DNA of 64,000 nt from Polaromonas sp. (GTDB lineage Bacteria > Pseudomonadota > Gammaproteobacteria > Burkholderiales > Burkholderiaceae_C): positions 1-64,000 of the forward strand of contig PNML01000004.1 in NCBI GenBank assembly GCA_013823635.1, given 5' to 3'. The notes beneath the pieces were generated by a model that saw only the letters and a list, made by a program, of their open reading frames with translations, was not told the origin of the DNA and did not search any database. The translations under genes were made by a program, and so were the position numbers. Each line of letters begins with the position of its first letter. Positions within the stretch are counted from its first letter, which is position 1. This document shows, piece by piece, positions 20,610-31,413 of this stretch.

Positions 20610-23039
20610 TCAGTGTGGTCGCTGGTCCTTCGCAACCACGGTGGCCACGTCTGCCACCACCGCCGCTGGCGCCACCTCGTCATCCGACAGCGGCTCGGGC
20701 TGGCGCTCCAGCGCCGTTGCCAACACCTGATCGATCCAACGCACTGCCACGATGTCCAGAGAAGATTTCACATTCTCCGGAATATCGGCCATGTCCTTCA
20801 TGTTTTCCTCAGGGATGAGGACGGTCTTGATGCCACCGCGCAAGGCCGCGAGCAGCTTTTCTTTCAATCCGCCAATGGCTGTGATCTCTCCGCGCAAGGT
20901 GATTTCACCCGTCATGGCCACGTCACTGCGCACGGGAATTCCGGTCAGTGCGGACACCAGGGCCGTGGCCATTGCGGCACCAGCACTGGGTCCGTCTTTC
21001 GGCGTGGCGCCATCGGGCACGTGAATGTGCATGTCGCGCTTTTCAAACAACTCGTCCTTGATGCCCAGGGATTTGGCCCTGCTGCGAATGACGGTGCGCG
21101 CCGCCTCCACCGACTCTTTCATCACATCGCCCAAAGAGCCGGTTCGGGTGATCACCCCCTTGCCGGGCATCAGTGCAGCCTCGATGGTCAACAAATCGCC
21201 CCCCACCTCGGTCCACGCCAGACCCACCACCTGGCCGACCTGGTTCTGCTGCTCTGCTCGTCCGTAGGTGTACTTGCGAACGCCCAGAAATTGGTCCAGG
21301 TTATCCGCTGTCACCGTTACCTTGGGTTGAAATTGTTTGAGCAACAAACCCTTGACGACCTTGCGGCAAATTTTTGAAATTTCCCGCTCCAGCGACCTGA
21401 CCCCGGCTTCCCTCGTGTAGTACCTCACGATGTCGCGCACGGCGCTGTCGTCTATCACCATCTCACCGTCTTTGAGGCCGTTGTTCTCCATCTGTTTGGG
21501 GATGAGGTACTTGACAGCGATGTTGGCCTTTTCATCCTCGGTGTAACCGCTCAGGCGAATGACCTCCATCCGATCCAGCAACGCAGAGGGGATGTTCATG
21601 GAGTTGGAGGTCGCGACAAACATCACATCGCTCAGGTCGAAGTCCACCTCCACATAGTGGTCCCCAAATGTGTGGTTTTGCTCAGGATCCAGCACTTCCA
21701 GCAATGCGCTGGAGGGGTCTCCTCGAAAGTCCGTGCCCAACTTGTCGATTTCATCGAGCAAAAACAACGGATTGCGGGTGCCCACCTTGGTCAGGCTCTG
21801 CAACACTTTGCCCGGCAACGCGCCAATGTAAGTGCGGCGGTGACCACGGATCTCTGCCTCGTCGCGCATGCCACCCAACGCCATGCGAACGTACTTGCGT
21901 CCCGTGGCCTTGGCGATGGATTGCCCAAGCGATGTTTTGCCCACGCCCGGAGGCCCCACCAGGCACAGGATGGGCGCTTTGAGCTTGTCCACACGCTGTT
22001 GAACCGCCAAATACTCCAGGATGCGGTCCTTGACTTTTTCCAGGCCATGGTGGTCCTGATTCAGGACTTCTTCGGCGTTGTGGAGGTCGTGCTTGATCTT
22101 GGTTTTTTTGCTCCATGGCAGTGCGGTCAGCACATCAATGTAGTTCCGCACAACGGTGGCCTCGGCCGACATGGGCGACATCAGCTTGAGCTTCTTCAGC
22201 TCGGCTTCGGCCTTCTTGCGGGCCTCAGCGGGCATCTTGGCCAGCTTGATCTTCTTGTCAATTTCTTCCGTGTCGGCGCCATCTTCTCCTTCACCCAGCT
22301 CTTTCTGAATGGCCTTGACCTGCTCATTCAAATAAAAATCGCGCTGGTTTTTCTCCATTTGGCGCTTCACCCGTCCACGGATTTTTTTGTCCACGGTCAG
22401 GATGTCAACTTCGCGCTCCAACTGCTGAAACAGGTTACTCAGGCGCTCATCGACCGGGGACAGGTCCAGCACCTCCTGCTTCAGCTCCAGCTTCAAAGGC
22501 AAGTGCGCTGCAATGGTGTCGGCGAGGCGTCCGGGATCGTCGATGCTCGAAATCGACGTGAGGATTTCGGACGGGATTTTTTTGTTGAGTTTGACGTACT
22601 GGTCAAACTGTTGCATCACCGCACGGCGCAGGGCCTCGACCTCGGTGAGCTTCGCGGGGGACAAAGCCCCAGCCACATCCATGGGCAACACATCCGCCGT
22701 GAAATGGGATGAGTGGTCTTCCACCCCGTTCACCTTGGCCCGTTGCAGCCCTTCCACCAACACCTTGACGGTGCCGTCGGGCAATTTCAGCAGCTGCAGG
22801 ATGGTGGCCACACAACCCATGTCAAACATGTCGGTGGCGGAGGGCTCATCCTTGGCCGCCGTCTTCTGGGCCACCAGCATGATGCGGCGTTCCGCTTCCA
22901 TGGCCACTTCCAAGGCTTTGATGCTTTTGGGACGGCCCACAAACAGTGGAATCACCATGTGCGGAAACACCACCACATCGCGCAGAGGCAAGAGTGGCAG
23001 GTCGATGGGAGCAGACGGTAATGTCTTTTGTCCTGACAT
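20610..23039 (-). CDS. lon: ATP-dependent protease Lon
   Basis: LPLLPLRDVVVFPHMVIPLFVGR; CLVGPPGVGKTSLGQSIAKATGRKYVR; GDVMKESVEAART; HVPDGATPKDGPSAGAAMATAL (catalytic Ser). Confidence 0.98.
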   Translation of the reverse strand: MSGQKTLPSAPIDLPLLPLRDVVVFPHMVIPLFVGRPKSIKALEVAMEAERRIMLVAQKTAAKDEPSATDMFDMGCVATILQLLKLPDGTVKVLVEGLQRAKVNGVEDHSSHFTADVLPMDVAGALSPAKLTEVEALRRAVMQQFDQYVKLNKKIPSEILTSISSIDDPGRLADTIAAHLPLKLELKQEVLDLSPVDERLSNLFQQLEREVDILTVDKKIRGRVKRQMEKNQRDFYLNEQVKAIQKELGEGEDGADTEEIDKKIKLAKMPAEARKKAEAELKKLKLMSPMSAEATVVRNYIDVLTALPWSKKTKIKHDLHNAEEVLNQDHHGLEKVKDRILEYLAVQQRVDKLKAPILCLVGPPGVGKTSLGQSIAKATGRKYVRMALGGMRDEAEIRGHRRTYIGALPGKVLQSLTKVGTRNPLFLLDEIDKLGTDFRGDPSSALLEVLDPEQNHTFGDHYVEVDFDLSDVMFVATSNSMNIPSALLDRMEVIRLSGYTEDEKANIAVKYLIPKQMENNGLKDGEMVIDDSAVRDIVRYYTREAGVRSLEREISKICRKVVKGLLLKQFQPKVTVTADNLDQFLGVRKYTYGRAEQQNQVGQVVGLAWTEVGGDLLTIEAALMPGKGVITRTGSLGDVMKESVEAARTVIRSRAKSLGIKDELFEKRDMHIHVPDGATPKDGPSAGAAMATALVSALTGIPVRSDVAMTGEITLRGEITAIGGLKEKLLAALRGGIKTVLIPEENMKDMADIPENVKSSLDIVAVRWIDQVLATALERQPEPLSDDEVAPAAVVADVATVVAKDQRPH

Positions 23040-23077
23040 GGTTTTCTTTCAAGTAATGCCAACTGGCCAGTTCAAGT

Positions 23078-24346
23078 TCAGGCCTTCTTGGCTGTTTCCC
23101 GGTACACCAGCAATGGTGGCTTGCCGTCGTCTATGGTGGACTCATCCACCACCACCTTGTCCACATTTTGGGAACTGGGCAACTCAAACATCGTGTCGAT
23201 CAGGGCCTGTTCCAAAATCGATCGAAGACCACGCGCACCCGTCTTCCTGGCGAGGGCCTTCTTGGCAATGGACCTCAGCGCTGCAGGGCGCACGTCCAGC
23301 TCAGCGCCCTCCAGGGCAATCAGTTTGGTGAACTGCTTGACCACGGCATTGCGTGGCTTGGTCAGGATATCGATCAGGGCATCTTCCGTCAGCTCCTCCA
23401 ATGCGGCCACCACTGGGAGGCGGCCCACCAGCTCAGGAATCAAGCCGAACTTGATCAGGTCTTCGGGCTCGATGACTTTGAAAGTCTCAGAAATGCTGAG
23501 TTGCTTCTTGCTTCGCACGGCCGCACCAAAACCGATGCCGGATGCCTCGGTTCTGTTTTCCACGATCTTTTCGATGCCAGCAAACGCGCCACCGCAGATG
23601 AACAGGATGTTGGTCGTGTCCACCTGCAAAAAATCCTGATTGGGGTGCTTGCGTCCACCCTGCGGTGGAATGGACGCCATGGTCCCCTCCACCATCTTGA
23701 GCAGCGCCTGTTGCACACCCTCCCCTGACACGTCCCGCGTGATGGAGGGGTTATCGGCCTTGCGCGTGATCTTGTCGATTTCATCAATGTACACAATGCC
23801 TTGCTGCGCTTTGGCCACATCGTAGTTGCAGGCCTGCAGCAGTTTGGAAATGATGTTCTCGACGTCTTCGCCCACGTAGCCCGCTTCGGTCAGCGTGGTG
23901 GCATCGGCCATCACAAATGGGACGTTCAGCATGCGGGCCATGGTCTGCGCCAGAAGCGTCTTGCCCGAGCCCGTGGGTCCCACCAACAGAATGTTGCTTT
24001 TGGCAAGTTCCACATCGTCTTTCTGACGAGACTCTTTGTGGCGCAGGCGCTTGTAATGGTTGTACACCGCCACGGCCAACGCCCGCTTGGCCGTGTCCTG
24101 ACCGATGACGTAGTTGTCCAGATTTTGCTTGATCTCGACCGGCGTCGGCAGGCTGTCACCTGACTTGGGCTCCACCCCACTCAACCCCGGCAATTCATCG
24201 CGGATGATGTCATTGCACAAGTCAATGCATTCATCACAAATGAACACCGACGGACCGGCAATCAGCTTCTTGACCTCGTGTTGGCTCTTGCCGCAAAACG
24301 AGCAGTAAAGCGTTTTTTCCCCAGCTGTGCCTTTTTTATCGGCCAT
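23078..24346 (-). CDS. clpX: ClpXP protease ATPase subunit ClpX
   Basis: Zinc finger [68 protein letters not shown]. Confidence 0.98.
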   Translation of the reverse strand: MADKKGTAGEKTLYCSFCGKSQHEVKKLIAGPSVFICDECIDLCNDIIRDELPGLSGVEPKSGDSLPTPVEIKQNLDNYVIGQDTAKRALAVAVYNHYKRLRHKESRQKDDVELAKSNILLVGPTGSGKTLLAQTMARMLNVPFVMADATTLTEAGYVGEDVENIISKLLQACNYDVAKAQQGIVYIDEIDKITRKADNPSITRDVSGEGVQQALLKMVEGTMASIPPQGGRKHPNQDFLQVDTTNILFICGGAFAGIEKIVENRTEASGIGFGAAVRSKKQLSISETFKVIEPEDLIKFGLIPELVGRLPVVAALEELTEDALIDILTKPRNAVVKQFTKLIALEGAELDVRPAALRSIAKKALARKTGARGLRSILEQALIDTMFELPSSQNVDKVVVDESTIDDGKPPLLVYRETAKKA

Positions 24347-24448
24347 GGATACACCTTGCAAAAAGCGAAACACCCGGCACTCCAGTGCCAGGCTGTGTTG
24401 TGAGCGGACAGTGCAGCCACGTGCTGTCCACTGCCGTGGGCAGATGCA

Positions 24449-25063
24449 TCAAAGAGCGCCGCGCTTGGAAATGACCTTGTCCACCAACCCGTATGCCTGC
24501 GCTTCTGAGGCGGACATGAAGTAGTCGCGCTCTGTGTCGCGTTCGATTTTCTCCAACGGTTGCCCCGTCTGCTCGGACAGCACGCGGTTCAGGTCGCCAC
24601 GGAGCCGCAAAATTTCCCGCGCATGAATTTCAATGTCCGTGGCCTGCCCTTGTGCACCGCCCAAGGGTTGATGAATCATCACCCGCGAGTTGGGCAGAGA
24701 AAACCGCTTGCCCTTGGTGCCCGCAGCCAACAAGAACGCACCCATGCTCGCCGCCATGCCCATGCACAGCGTGGACACGTCTGGCTTGATGAAGTTCATG
24801 GTGTCAAAAATGGACATGCCAGCGCTCACTGAGCCACCCGGTGAATTGATGTAAAACGAAATGTCCTTGTCGGGATTTTCGCTCTCCAGAAACAGCAACT
24901 GGGCAACCACCAAATTGGCGCTTTGGTCATTCACCGGCCCCACCAAAAAGACCACGCGCTCTTTGAGCAGACGGGAATAAATGTCGTAGGCGCGTTCACC
25001 GCGACCGGATTGCTCAATCACCATGGGAACCATGCCCAGGGCTTGTGTGTTCAGTGCGCTCAT
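24449..25063 (-). CDS. clpP: ClpP protease proteolytic subunit
   Basis: [74 protein letters not shown]. Confidence 0.98.
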   Translation of the reverse strand: MSALNTQALGMVPMVIEQSGRGERAYDIYSRLLKERVVFLVGPVNDQSANLVVAQLLFLESENPDKDISFYINSPGGSVSAGMSIFDTMNFIKPDVSTLCMGMAASMGAFLLAAGTKGKRFSLPNSRVMIHQPLGGAQGQATDIEIHAREILRLRGDLNRVLSEQTGQPLEKIERDTERDYFMSASEAQAYGLVDKVISKRGAL

Positions 25064-25156
25064 CTTTACTCCATCAGGTGTGATACATCACTTTACCGAA
25101 TTGCCAGTACCTGCCTAAAACTGAGGGTCAGGTCACCGATTGCAAGCCAAGCCATC

Positions 25157-25184
25157 AAAAAAGGCGGCCCTGTAGCCGCCTTGT
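25157..25184 (-). terminator. Intrinsic terminator between tig and clpP
   Basis: On minus strand: AAGGCGGC-tacagg-GCCGCCTT-TTTTGATGG. Confidence 0.85.
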
Positions 25185-25226
25185 TGCATCGTGGGATACA
25201 GCGCCTGCGCACTGCAGTGTGGGGGA

Positions 25227-26537
25227 TCAGCCCTGACCCATGAGCTCTTCGAAATCAATGGCTTTGTCCACCACCTTGGCGGCGCCCAAAACAAATTCAG
25301 TCACGTTGTTCTCAATCACGATGGCTTCGACCTCGCTCATCCGGCGGTCGTCACTGGTGTACCAGCGGACCACATCCGCGGGCTTTTCGTAGGAAGAAGC
25401 CAATTCCTCAATGTGGGACTTGATTTGTTCTGGCTTGGCATGCAGGTTGTTGGCACGGACCAACTCGGCCACCACCAAACCCAGGCGCACGCGACGCTCG
25501 GCCTGGGCGGTGAACATTTCCTCAGGAATGGGCGCGGTATCCGCATCCTTGATGCCACGCTGTTTCAGGTCCGCACGCGCACCTTGCACGAGACGCTCCA
25601 ACTCGGCCTGCACGCTGGACTTGGGGAGGTCGAGCTCGGCCTTGGCCACCAACGCATCCATCACGGCCTGTTTGTTGCGCGCTTGCAGGCGGAATTTGAC
25701 TTCGCGCTCCAGGTTCTTGCGGATGTCCGCGCGCAATCCTTCCACGGTGCCTTCTGCAATGCCCAGCGACTTGGCAAAAGCCTCGTTCACTTCGGGCAGG
25801 TGGGCCGCCTCGATCTTGTTGACCGTCACCAGGAAGTCGGCCACTTTCCCTGCCACATCCTTGCCGTGGTAATCGGCAGGGAAGCTGAGGGGGAAAGTCT
25901 TGCTCTCGCCGTTCTTCATGCCGCGGACGGCATCTTCAAACTCCTTGAGCATCTGACCCTCGCCCACCAGGAACTGGAAGGCCGTGGCTTTGCCGCCAGC
26001 GAACGGCTCACCGTCGATCTTGCCTTCGAAGTCGATGGTCACGCGGTCACCGTCTTGCGCCGCCGCGTCCATGGCGCGCTGGGCAAAGGTGCGGCGCTGC
26101 TTGCGCAGGATGTCCAACGTCTTGTCGATCGCGGCGTCGCTGACTTCAGCGGTGAAACGCTCGATCTCGGCGGTACCCAAATCTTCGATCTTGACGTCGG
26201 GGTACACCTCAAACACGGCGTCGAACAGCATCTCACCTTCTGCTGCGCCGTCTTTTTCAGAAATGCGGGGAGTACCCGCCACGCGGATCTGCGCCTCGTT
26301 GGCAGCTGCCGCAAAGGCCTCGCCCACTTTGTCGTTCATGACTTCGTAGTGCACTGAGTAGCCGTAGCGCTGAGCCACCACGTTGAAAGGCACTTTGCCT
26401 GGGCGGAAGCCGTCCATTTTGACTTGGCGGGCCATGCGCTTGAGGCGTGTCTCCACCTCGCTCTGAATGACATTCACGGGCAGCGAAAGTGTCATTTTGC
26501 GTTCGAGCTTTTCCAGGGTTTCAACAGTCACTGCCAT
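25227..26537 (-). CDS. tig: Trigger factor
   Basis: MAVTVETLEKLERKMTLSLPVNVIQSEVETRLKRMARQVKMDGFRPGKVP; PPIase domain and C-terminal DFEELM; upstream of clpP-clpX-lon. Confidence 0.97.
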   Translation of the reverse strand: MAVTVETLEKLERKMTLSLPVNVIQSEVETRLKRMARQVKMDGFRPGKVPFNVVAQRYGYSVHYEVMNDKVGEAFAAAANEAQIRVAGTPRISEKDGAAEGEMLFDAVFEVYPDVKIEDLGTAEIERFTAEVSDAAIDKTLDILRKQRRTFAQRAMDAAAQDGDRVTIDFEGKIDGEPFAGGKATAFQFLVGEGQMLKEFEDAVRGMKNGESKTFPLSFPADYHGKDVAGKVADFLVTVNKIEAAHLPEVNEAFAKSLGIAEGTVEGLRADIRKNLEREVKFRLQARNKQAVMDALVAKAELDLPKSSVQAELERLVQGARADLKQRGIKDADTAPIPEEMFTAQAERRVRLGLVVAELVRANNLHAKPEQIKSHIEELASSYEKPADVVRWYTSDDRRMSEVEAIVIENNVTEFVLGAAKVVDKAIDFEELMGQG

Positions 26538-26610
26538 AGGAATCTCCTTGATGAGGGGAATAAAGCTGCGGATGGGATTTCCGCCGTGCTCTTTAAAAAG
26601 AATTTGTGTA

Positions 26611-26697
26611 TGGTGCGCGGGGGGGGACTCGAACCCCCACACCATTGCTGGCGTCAGGACCTAAACCTGGTGCGTCTACCAATTTCGCCACCCGCGC
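26611..26697 (-). tRNA. tRNA-Leu (TAG anticodon)
   Basis: Acceptor GCGCGGG/CCCGCGC, anticodon loop GGTTTAGGT, long variable arm, encoded CCA. Confidence 0.93.
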
Positions 26698-26816
26698 ATC
26701 CTGCCGCAGCACCTGCAGACCACCGGCAATCGGCAAGCCAGCAAGTCGCCAGGACAGCTAACCCTCTATTCTAACTTGGTGCCCGAACCCGGCCTCTCAA
26801 GCCGGGCCGCTGACAC

Positions 26817-29800
26817 TCAGGGTTGGGGAGCGACCAGCGGCACCCGATCAGACCCGCCTGTGGGTGCATCAGGCTCTGGTTTGACGCGGAACCAGGCGGC
26901 GTACATCGCCGGCAACGCCAGCAAGGTCAAGGCGGTGGCCACGATCAGCCCCCCCATGATGGCCACGGCCATGGGCCCCCAGAACACGCTGCGCGACAGC
27001 GGGATCATGGCCAGCACCGCCGCCGCCGCCGTGAGCACGATGGGGCGCATGCGCCGCACGGCGGACTCGACGATGGCCTCCCACGCGGGCACGCCGTTGG
27101 CCCTGTCCTGCTCAATCTGGTCAATGAGGATGACCGAATTGCGCATGATCATGCCCATGAGCGCAATCACCCCCAGCAAGGCGACAAAACCAAAGGGCCG
27201 GTTCAGCACCAGCAGCGCACCCGCCACACCAGCCAGCCCCAAAGGCCCCGTCAGAAACACCAGCATCGCCCGGCTGAAGCTGTGGAGTTGCAGCATCAAC
27301 AGGGTGAACGTGATGAACAACATCAGCGGCATGCCCGCGGCAATGGACGAGGAACCCTTGCTGCTCTCTTCCACCGCGCCCGCCACGGCGATGCTGTAGC
27401 CCACCAGGCCTTGCGCCTTCCACTGCTGGGCCATTTGCTGCAGCTCGGGCAACAGCTGCGCCGTGAGGGTGGCCCCTTGCATGCCCTCGATGGCGTCGGA
27501 CTGCACCGTGATGGCGTACTCGCGCCCTTCGCGCCACATCACCCCCGGCTCCCAGCTGAACGTGGGCGTGGCAATTTGCAGCAACGGGATGCTTTTGCCA
27601 CTGGCCGTCGGCAAGTAGGCATTGCCCAGGTCGCTGATGGCATCGCGCTCATCCAGCGGCTGGCGCAGCACGATGTCGATGAGCTTGTCGCCGTCGCGGT
27701 ACTGGCCCACCGTCATGCCGCTGAGGATGGTGCGGGCCGCCTGGGCAATCGACTGGCTGCTCACCCCCAGCGCACGGGCCTTGGCCTGGTCCACATCGAG
27801 GCGCAGCACCTTGACCGACTCGTTCCAGTTGTCGTTCACGCCGCGGGTGTTGGGGTTGGCCCGCATGGCGGACTTCACGCCATTGGCCAGTTCGCGCAAC
27901 ACCAGTGGGTCAGGCCCCACCACGCGAAACTGCACCGGGTACGGCACGGGCGGTCCGTTGGGCAACAGCTTGACGCGCCCCCGCACCTCGGGAAATTCCT
28001 GCGCCAGCAGGGCGGGCAACTGCTTGCGCAGGCTTTCCCGGGTTGCCAGGTCTTTGGGCAGCACGATGAGCTGGGACACGTTGGTTTGCGGGAACGTCTG
28101 GTCCAGCGGCAAATAAAACCGTGGCACGCCCGAGCCCACCCAGGTGCTGACGGTGCGCACGCCTGGCTCTTGCGCCAGGCGCGCCTCCACCCGTTTGGCC
28201 ACCGACTCGTTCAGCACAAAGCTGCTGCCCTCGGGCAGCCACAGGTCCACCAGGATTTCTGGTCGGCTGGAGTCGGGAAAGAACTGCTGCTGCACCTTGC
28301 CCATGCCCACCAGGCCCAGCGCAAACGTGAGCACGGTGGCGGCGATGGTGAGCCAGCGGTGCTTGACGCACCAGTTCACCATGCGCCGAAAGCGCACGTA
28401 AAAGGGACCGTCAAACACCTCGTGACTCTCACCCAGGTGGGGTTTGACCTTGAGCAGCACCACCCCCAGGTAGGGCACAAACACCACCGCCGCGAACCAG
28501 GACAGCACCAGGGCCACCACCGTCACGCCAAAAATGGCAAAGGTGTATTCCCCCACCGACGACTTGGCCATGCCAATGGGCAAAAAGCCCGCTGCCGTGA
28601 TGAGCGTGCCCGTCAGCATGGGCATGGCCGTGGCATCCCAGGTGAAGGTGGCGGCGCGGAACATGGTGTAGCCCTCTTCCAGCTTGCGCACCATCATCTC
28701 CACCGCAATGATGGCGTCGTCCACCAGCAGGCCCAGCGCGATGATGAGCGAGCCCAGCGAAATTTTGTGCAAGCCAATGCCCCAGTAGTGCATGACCAGA
28801 AAGGTCACCGCCAGTACCAGGGGAATGGTGATGAACACCACCAGCCCCGGCCGCACATCGAGCGTGAAGCGGCGCAGCCCTTTGCCCTGGGGATTGGTGT
28901 GCAGGCCCAGGCTCAGGAAGCTCACGACCAGCACAATCACCACGGCCTCGATCAGCACCTTCACAAACTCGTTGACCGAGGTGGTCACGGCGGCGGGCTG
29001 GTCTTGCACCTGCAGCAAACGCATGCCGGCGGGCAGCTCGGCCTCGACGCGGTCGGTGATGACCTTGAGCGCCTTGCCCAGGGCAATGATGTCACCCCCT
29101 TTGGCCATGGAAATGCCCAGGGCAATGCTCTCCTGCCCCTGGTGACGCACCTTGACCTGCGGTGGGTCCACGTAGGCCAGCTTGACCTCGGCCAGATCGG
29201 CCAGGCGCATCTGCACCCCATTGGGTGTACGGATCGGCATGGCCTGCAACTGCGCCACCGAGTCAAACGCGCCCGCCACGCGCACCTGCACCACATCCAG
29301 CGGCGTCTGCACCGTGCCCGCCGATTCCACCGCGTTTTGCTGGCCCAGCTGCGCCAGCACGGCATTCATGTCCAGGCCCAGGGCCGCCAGGCGGCGCTGC
29401 GAAATTTCGATGAACAGCTTCTCGTCCTGCGCCCCAAACAGCTCGACCTTGTTGACGTCTTTGGCCTTGAGCAGCTGGTGGCGCACGTCGTCGGCCACCT
29501 TCTTCAGCTCCGCGTAGCTGAAACCCTCGCCCTGCAGCGCGTAGATCACGCCGAACACATCGCCGAACTCGTCGTTGTAGAACGGCCCCACCACACCTTG
29601 CGGCAAGGCACCACGGGCATCGGCCATTTTTTTGCGCACCGTGTACCAGGTCTGTGTCACGTCGGCGGGCTGGGTGCTGTCCTTCACCTGAAAAATGATC
29701 AGGGCCTCACCCGGCTTGGAATAGCTGCGGATTTTGTCGGTATGGGGCACCTCTTGCAGGGTTTTTTCCAGCTTGTCGGTGACCTGCTCGGCCACCTGCT

Positions 29801-30005
29801 GGGCGGTGGCACCCGGCCAATAGGCCCGCACCACCATGGCGCGGAAGGTGAAGGGCGGGTCTTCGTCCTGACCGAGCTGGAAGTAGGCGGCCACACCCAG
29901 CACCATCAGCACCACCATCAGGTAGCGCGTCAGGGCCGCGTGCTCCAGCGCCCAGCGCGACAGGTTGAAGCCAGGCCTGGGGTTTTGGGCTTGCGTGGGG
30001 CTCAT
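26817..30005 (-). CDS. RND-family efflux transporter permease (AcrB/MexF superfamily)
   Basis: 1062 aa; GLLVDDAIIAVEMMVRKLEEGY, MGMIMRNSVILIDQIEQD; typical RND repeats. Confidence 0.95.
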   Translation of the reverse strand: MSPTQAQNPRPGFNLSRWALEHAALTRYLMVVLMVLGVAAYFQLGQDEDPPFTFRAMVVRAYWPGATAQQVAEQVTDKLEKTLQEVPHTDKIRSYSKPGEALIIFQVKDSTQPADVTQTWYTVRKKMADARGALPQGVVGPFYNDEFGDVFGVIYALQGEGFSYAELKKVADDVRHQLLKAKDVNKVELFGAQDEKLFIEISQRRLAALGLDMNAVLAQLGQQNAVESAGTVQTPLDVVQVRVAGAFDSVAQLQAMPIRTPNGVQMRLADLAEVKLAYVDPPQVKVRHQGQESIALGISMAKGGDIIALGKALKVITDRVEAELPAGMRLLQVQDQPAAVTTSVNEFVKVLIEAVVIVLVVSFLSLGLHTNPQGKGLRRFTLDVRPGLVVFITIPLVLAVTFLVMHYWGIGLHKISLGSLIIALGLLVDDAIIAVEMMVRKLEEGYTMFRAATFTWDATAMPMLTGTLITAAGFLPIGMAKSSVGEYTFAIFGVTVVALVLSWFAAVVFVPYLGVVLLKVKPHLGESHEVFDGPFYVRFRRMVNWCVKHRWLTIAATVLTFALGLVGMGKVQQQFFPDSSRPEILVDLWLPEGSSFVLNESVAKRVEARLAQEPGVRTVSTWVGSGVPRFYLPLDQTFPQTNVSQLIVLPKDLATRESLRKQLPALLAQEFPEVRGRVKLLPNGPPVPYPVQFRVVGPDPLVLRELANGVKSAMRANPNTRGVNDNWNESVKVLRLDVDQAKARALGVSSQSIAQAARTILSGMTVGQYRDGDKLIDIVLRQPLDERDAISDLGNAYLPTASGKSIPLLQIATPTFSWEPGVMWREGREYAITVQSDAIEGMQGATLTAQLLPELQQMAQQWKAQGLVGYSIAVAGAVEESSKGSSSIAAGMPLMLFITFTLLMLQLHSFSRAMLVFLTGPLGLAGVAGALLVLNRPFGFVALLGVIALMGMIMRNSVILIDQIEQDRANGVPAWEAIVESAVRRMRPIVLTAAAAVLAMIPLSRSVFWGPMAVAIMGGLIVATALTLLALPAMYAAWFRVKPEPDAPTGGSDRVPLVAPQP

Positions 30006-31213
30006 GGCTGGCCCTTCACGGCAGAGGTTTTCACTGAATTGGTAGCTGAAACATCATTGCCAACATGCGATGGAGGCACTTTTGATGTATTTTTCTCTTG
30101 GTACAGGGTGACTTTTTCCCCATCCACCAACACATGCACCCCCGCCACCACCACCTGTTCGCCACCGCTCAGGCCCTGGGCAATCACGGCCTGGTTGCCG
30201 TCGGCGGTGGCCACGGTCACGGCCTGCGCCTTGACCGTGCTGGTGGCAGCATCCCACAGCCACACCGCAGACCCCTGGCCTTGCTGCCAGAGTGCACTGG
30301 TGGGCAACTTGATGAGGCCCGCAGCCCCTGCTTTGGCCGCCGCATCGGTGGGCAATGCCTGCAACTGGGCGTAGGCGGTGCTGCCCAGGGGCAGCGCTGC
30401 GGCGCTGGCGGGCAATGCCAGCTTGACGGCAAAGGTCCGGCTCACCGGGTCGGCACTGGCCGCCACCTCGCGCACCTGCGCCGCCAGCGCTGGCACCGCC
30501 ACGCCCGACGCCTGGTTGGCCCACAGGCGCACACTGGCGGGCATGCCCACCCGCAGATTCATGGCTTTGTGCTCGGGCACCGCCACCACCACGTCACGCG
30601 GCCCGTCGTAGGCCAGCCGGACCACGGGCGTGCCCGCCGACACCACCTGGCCCGGTTCCGCTTCCACCGCCACGACCACACCGGCACGGTCGGCCACCAA
30701 CACGGTGTAGGCCTTTTGGTTGGCCTGGACCCCGGCCTGCGCCTGGGCCTGGTCCAAACTGGCCTGGGCGGCCTTCAGGGTGGCCTCCCGCCGCTCCAGC
30801 TCCGCACCGCTGATGAAGTTTTGCGCCCGCAATTCGCTGTAACGCTTCACATCGGCGGCGGCCAGGTCCCGCTGGGTGCTGGCCGCCTGAATTTGCGCCT
30901 GGGCTGCCTGGCTGGCCAGCTGGTAGTCGCTGGCATCCAGCTGCGCCAGCACCTGCCCGGCCGCCACACGCTGCCCCGCTTCGGCGGGACGGGCCACCAG
31001 CTTGCCCGCCACCCGAAAGCCCAGCCGGGATTCGCTGCGCGCACGCACTTCACCGGCGTATTCGCTGCTGAACTCTGGCGCCTGCGGCCCCACCACCATC
31101 ACCTTGACCGCGCGCACCGGCACTTGCGGGGCTTCAGGGCGGGAACAGGCGGCCAACACACACACGGCCACCAGGCAGGCGCTGGCCTGCACGGCACGGA
31201 AAGTGAAACTCAT
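30002..31213 (-). CDS. RND efflux periplasmic adaptor (MFP), probable lipoprotein
   Basis: Lipobox LAACS; VRARSESRLGFRVAGKLVARPAEAGQRVAAGQVLAQLDASDY; 4-nt overlap with downstream RND permease gene. Confidence 0.93.
   Translation of the reverse strand: MSFTFRAVQASACLVAVCVLAACSRPEAPQVPVRAVKVMVVGPQAPEFSSEYAGEVRARSESRLGFRVAGKLVARPAEAGQRVAAGQVLAQLDASDYQLASQAAQAQIQAASTQRDLAAADVKRYSELRAQNFISGAELERREATLKAAQASLDQAQAQAGVQANQKAYTVLVADRAGVVVAVEAEPGQVVSAGTPVVRLAYDGPRDVVVAVPEHKAMNLRVGMPASVRLWANQASGVAVPALAAQVREVAASADPVSRTFAVKLALPASAAALPLGSTAYAQLQALPTDAAAKAGAAGLIKLPTSALWQQGQGSAVWLWDAATSTVKAQAVTVATADGNQAVIAQGLSGGEQVVVAGVHVLVDGEKVTLYQEKNTSKVPPSHVGNDVSATNSVKTSAVKGQP
30034..30096 (-). repeat. Dispersed AT-rich repeat, copy E (3' end of RND adaptor gene)
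   Basis: Minus strand CAAAAGTGCCTCCATCGCATGTTGGCAATGATGTTTCAGCTACCAATTCAG vs copy D CAAAATATGCCTGTAGCGCATACAAATAATGTGAATGATGCTACCTATTTTG: CAAAA, TGCCT, CGCAT, AATG and GCTACC conserved in register. Confidence 0.6.
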
Positions 31214-31413
31214 GAGAAAACTCCCTGAAGGCGGGTGAAGGGACATGGGGCACAGCCCACGGAGGGGGCCATGAACGGGCAGCACTGCCTGCGCACAAAA
31301 AAAGGGGAAACCCCTGCGGCTGGGCTGGCTTCAGGCAATTACTGACCAGTTGGTTATTAGCGGATGGTAAACCAAAGCCGACACCATTGGCTGAGCAGCG
31401 ACAATCCTTTTCC

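Noticed and set aside
26823-30374. 1183-aa plus-strand ORF opposite the RND permease
   Set aside because: Antisense shadow of a well-supported RND gene; low-complexity His/Gln/Arg-rich translation without family motifs.
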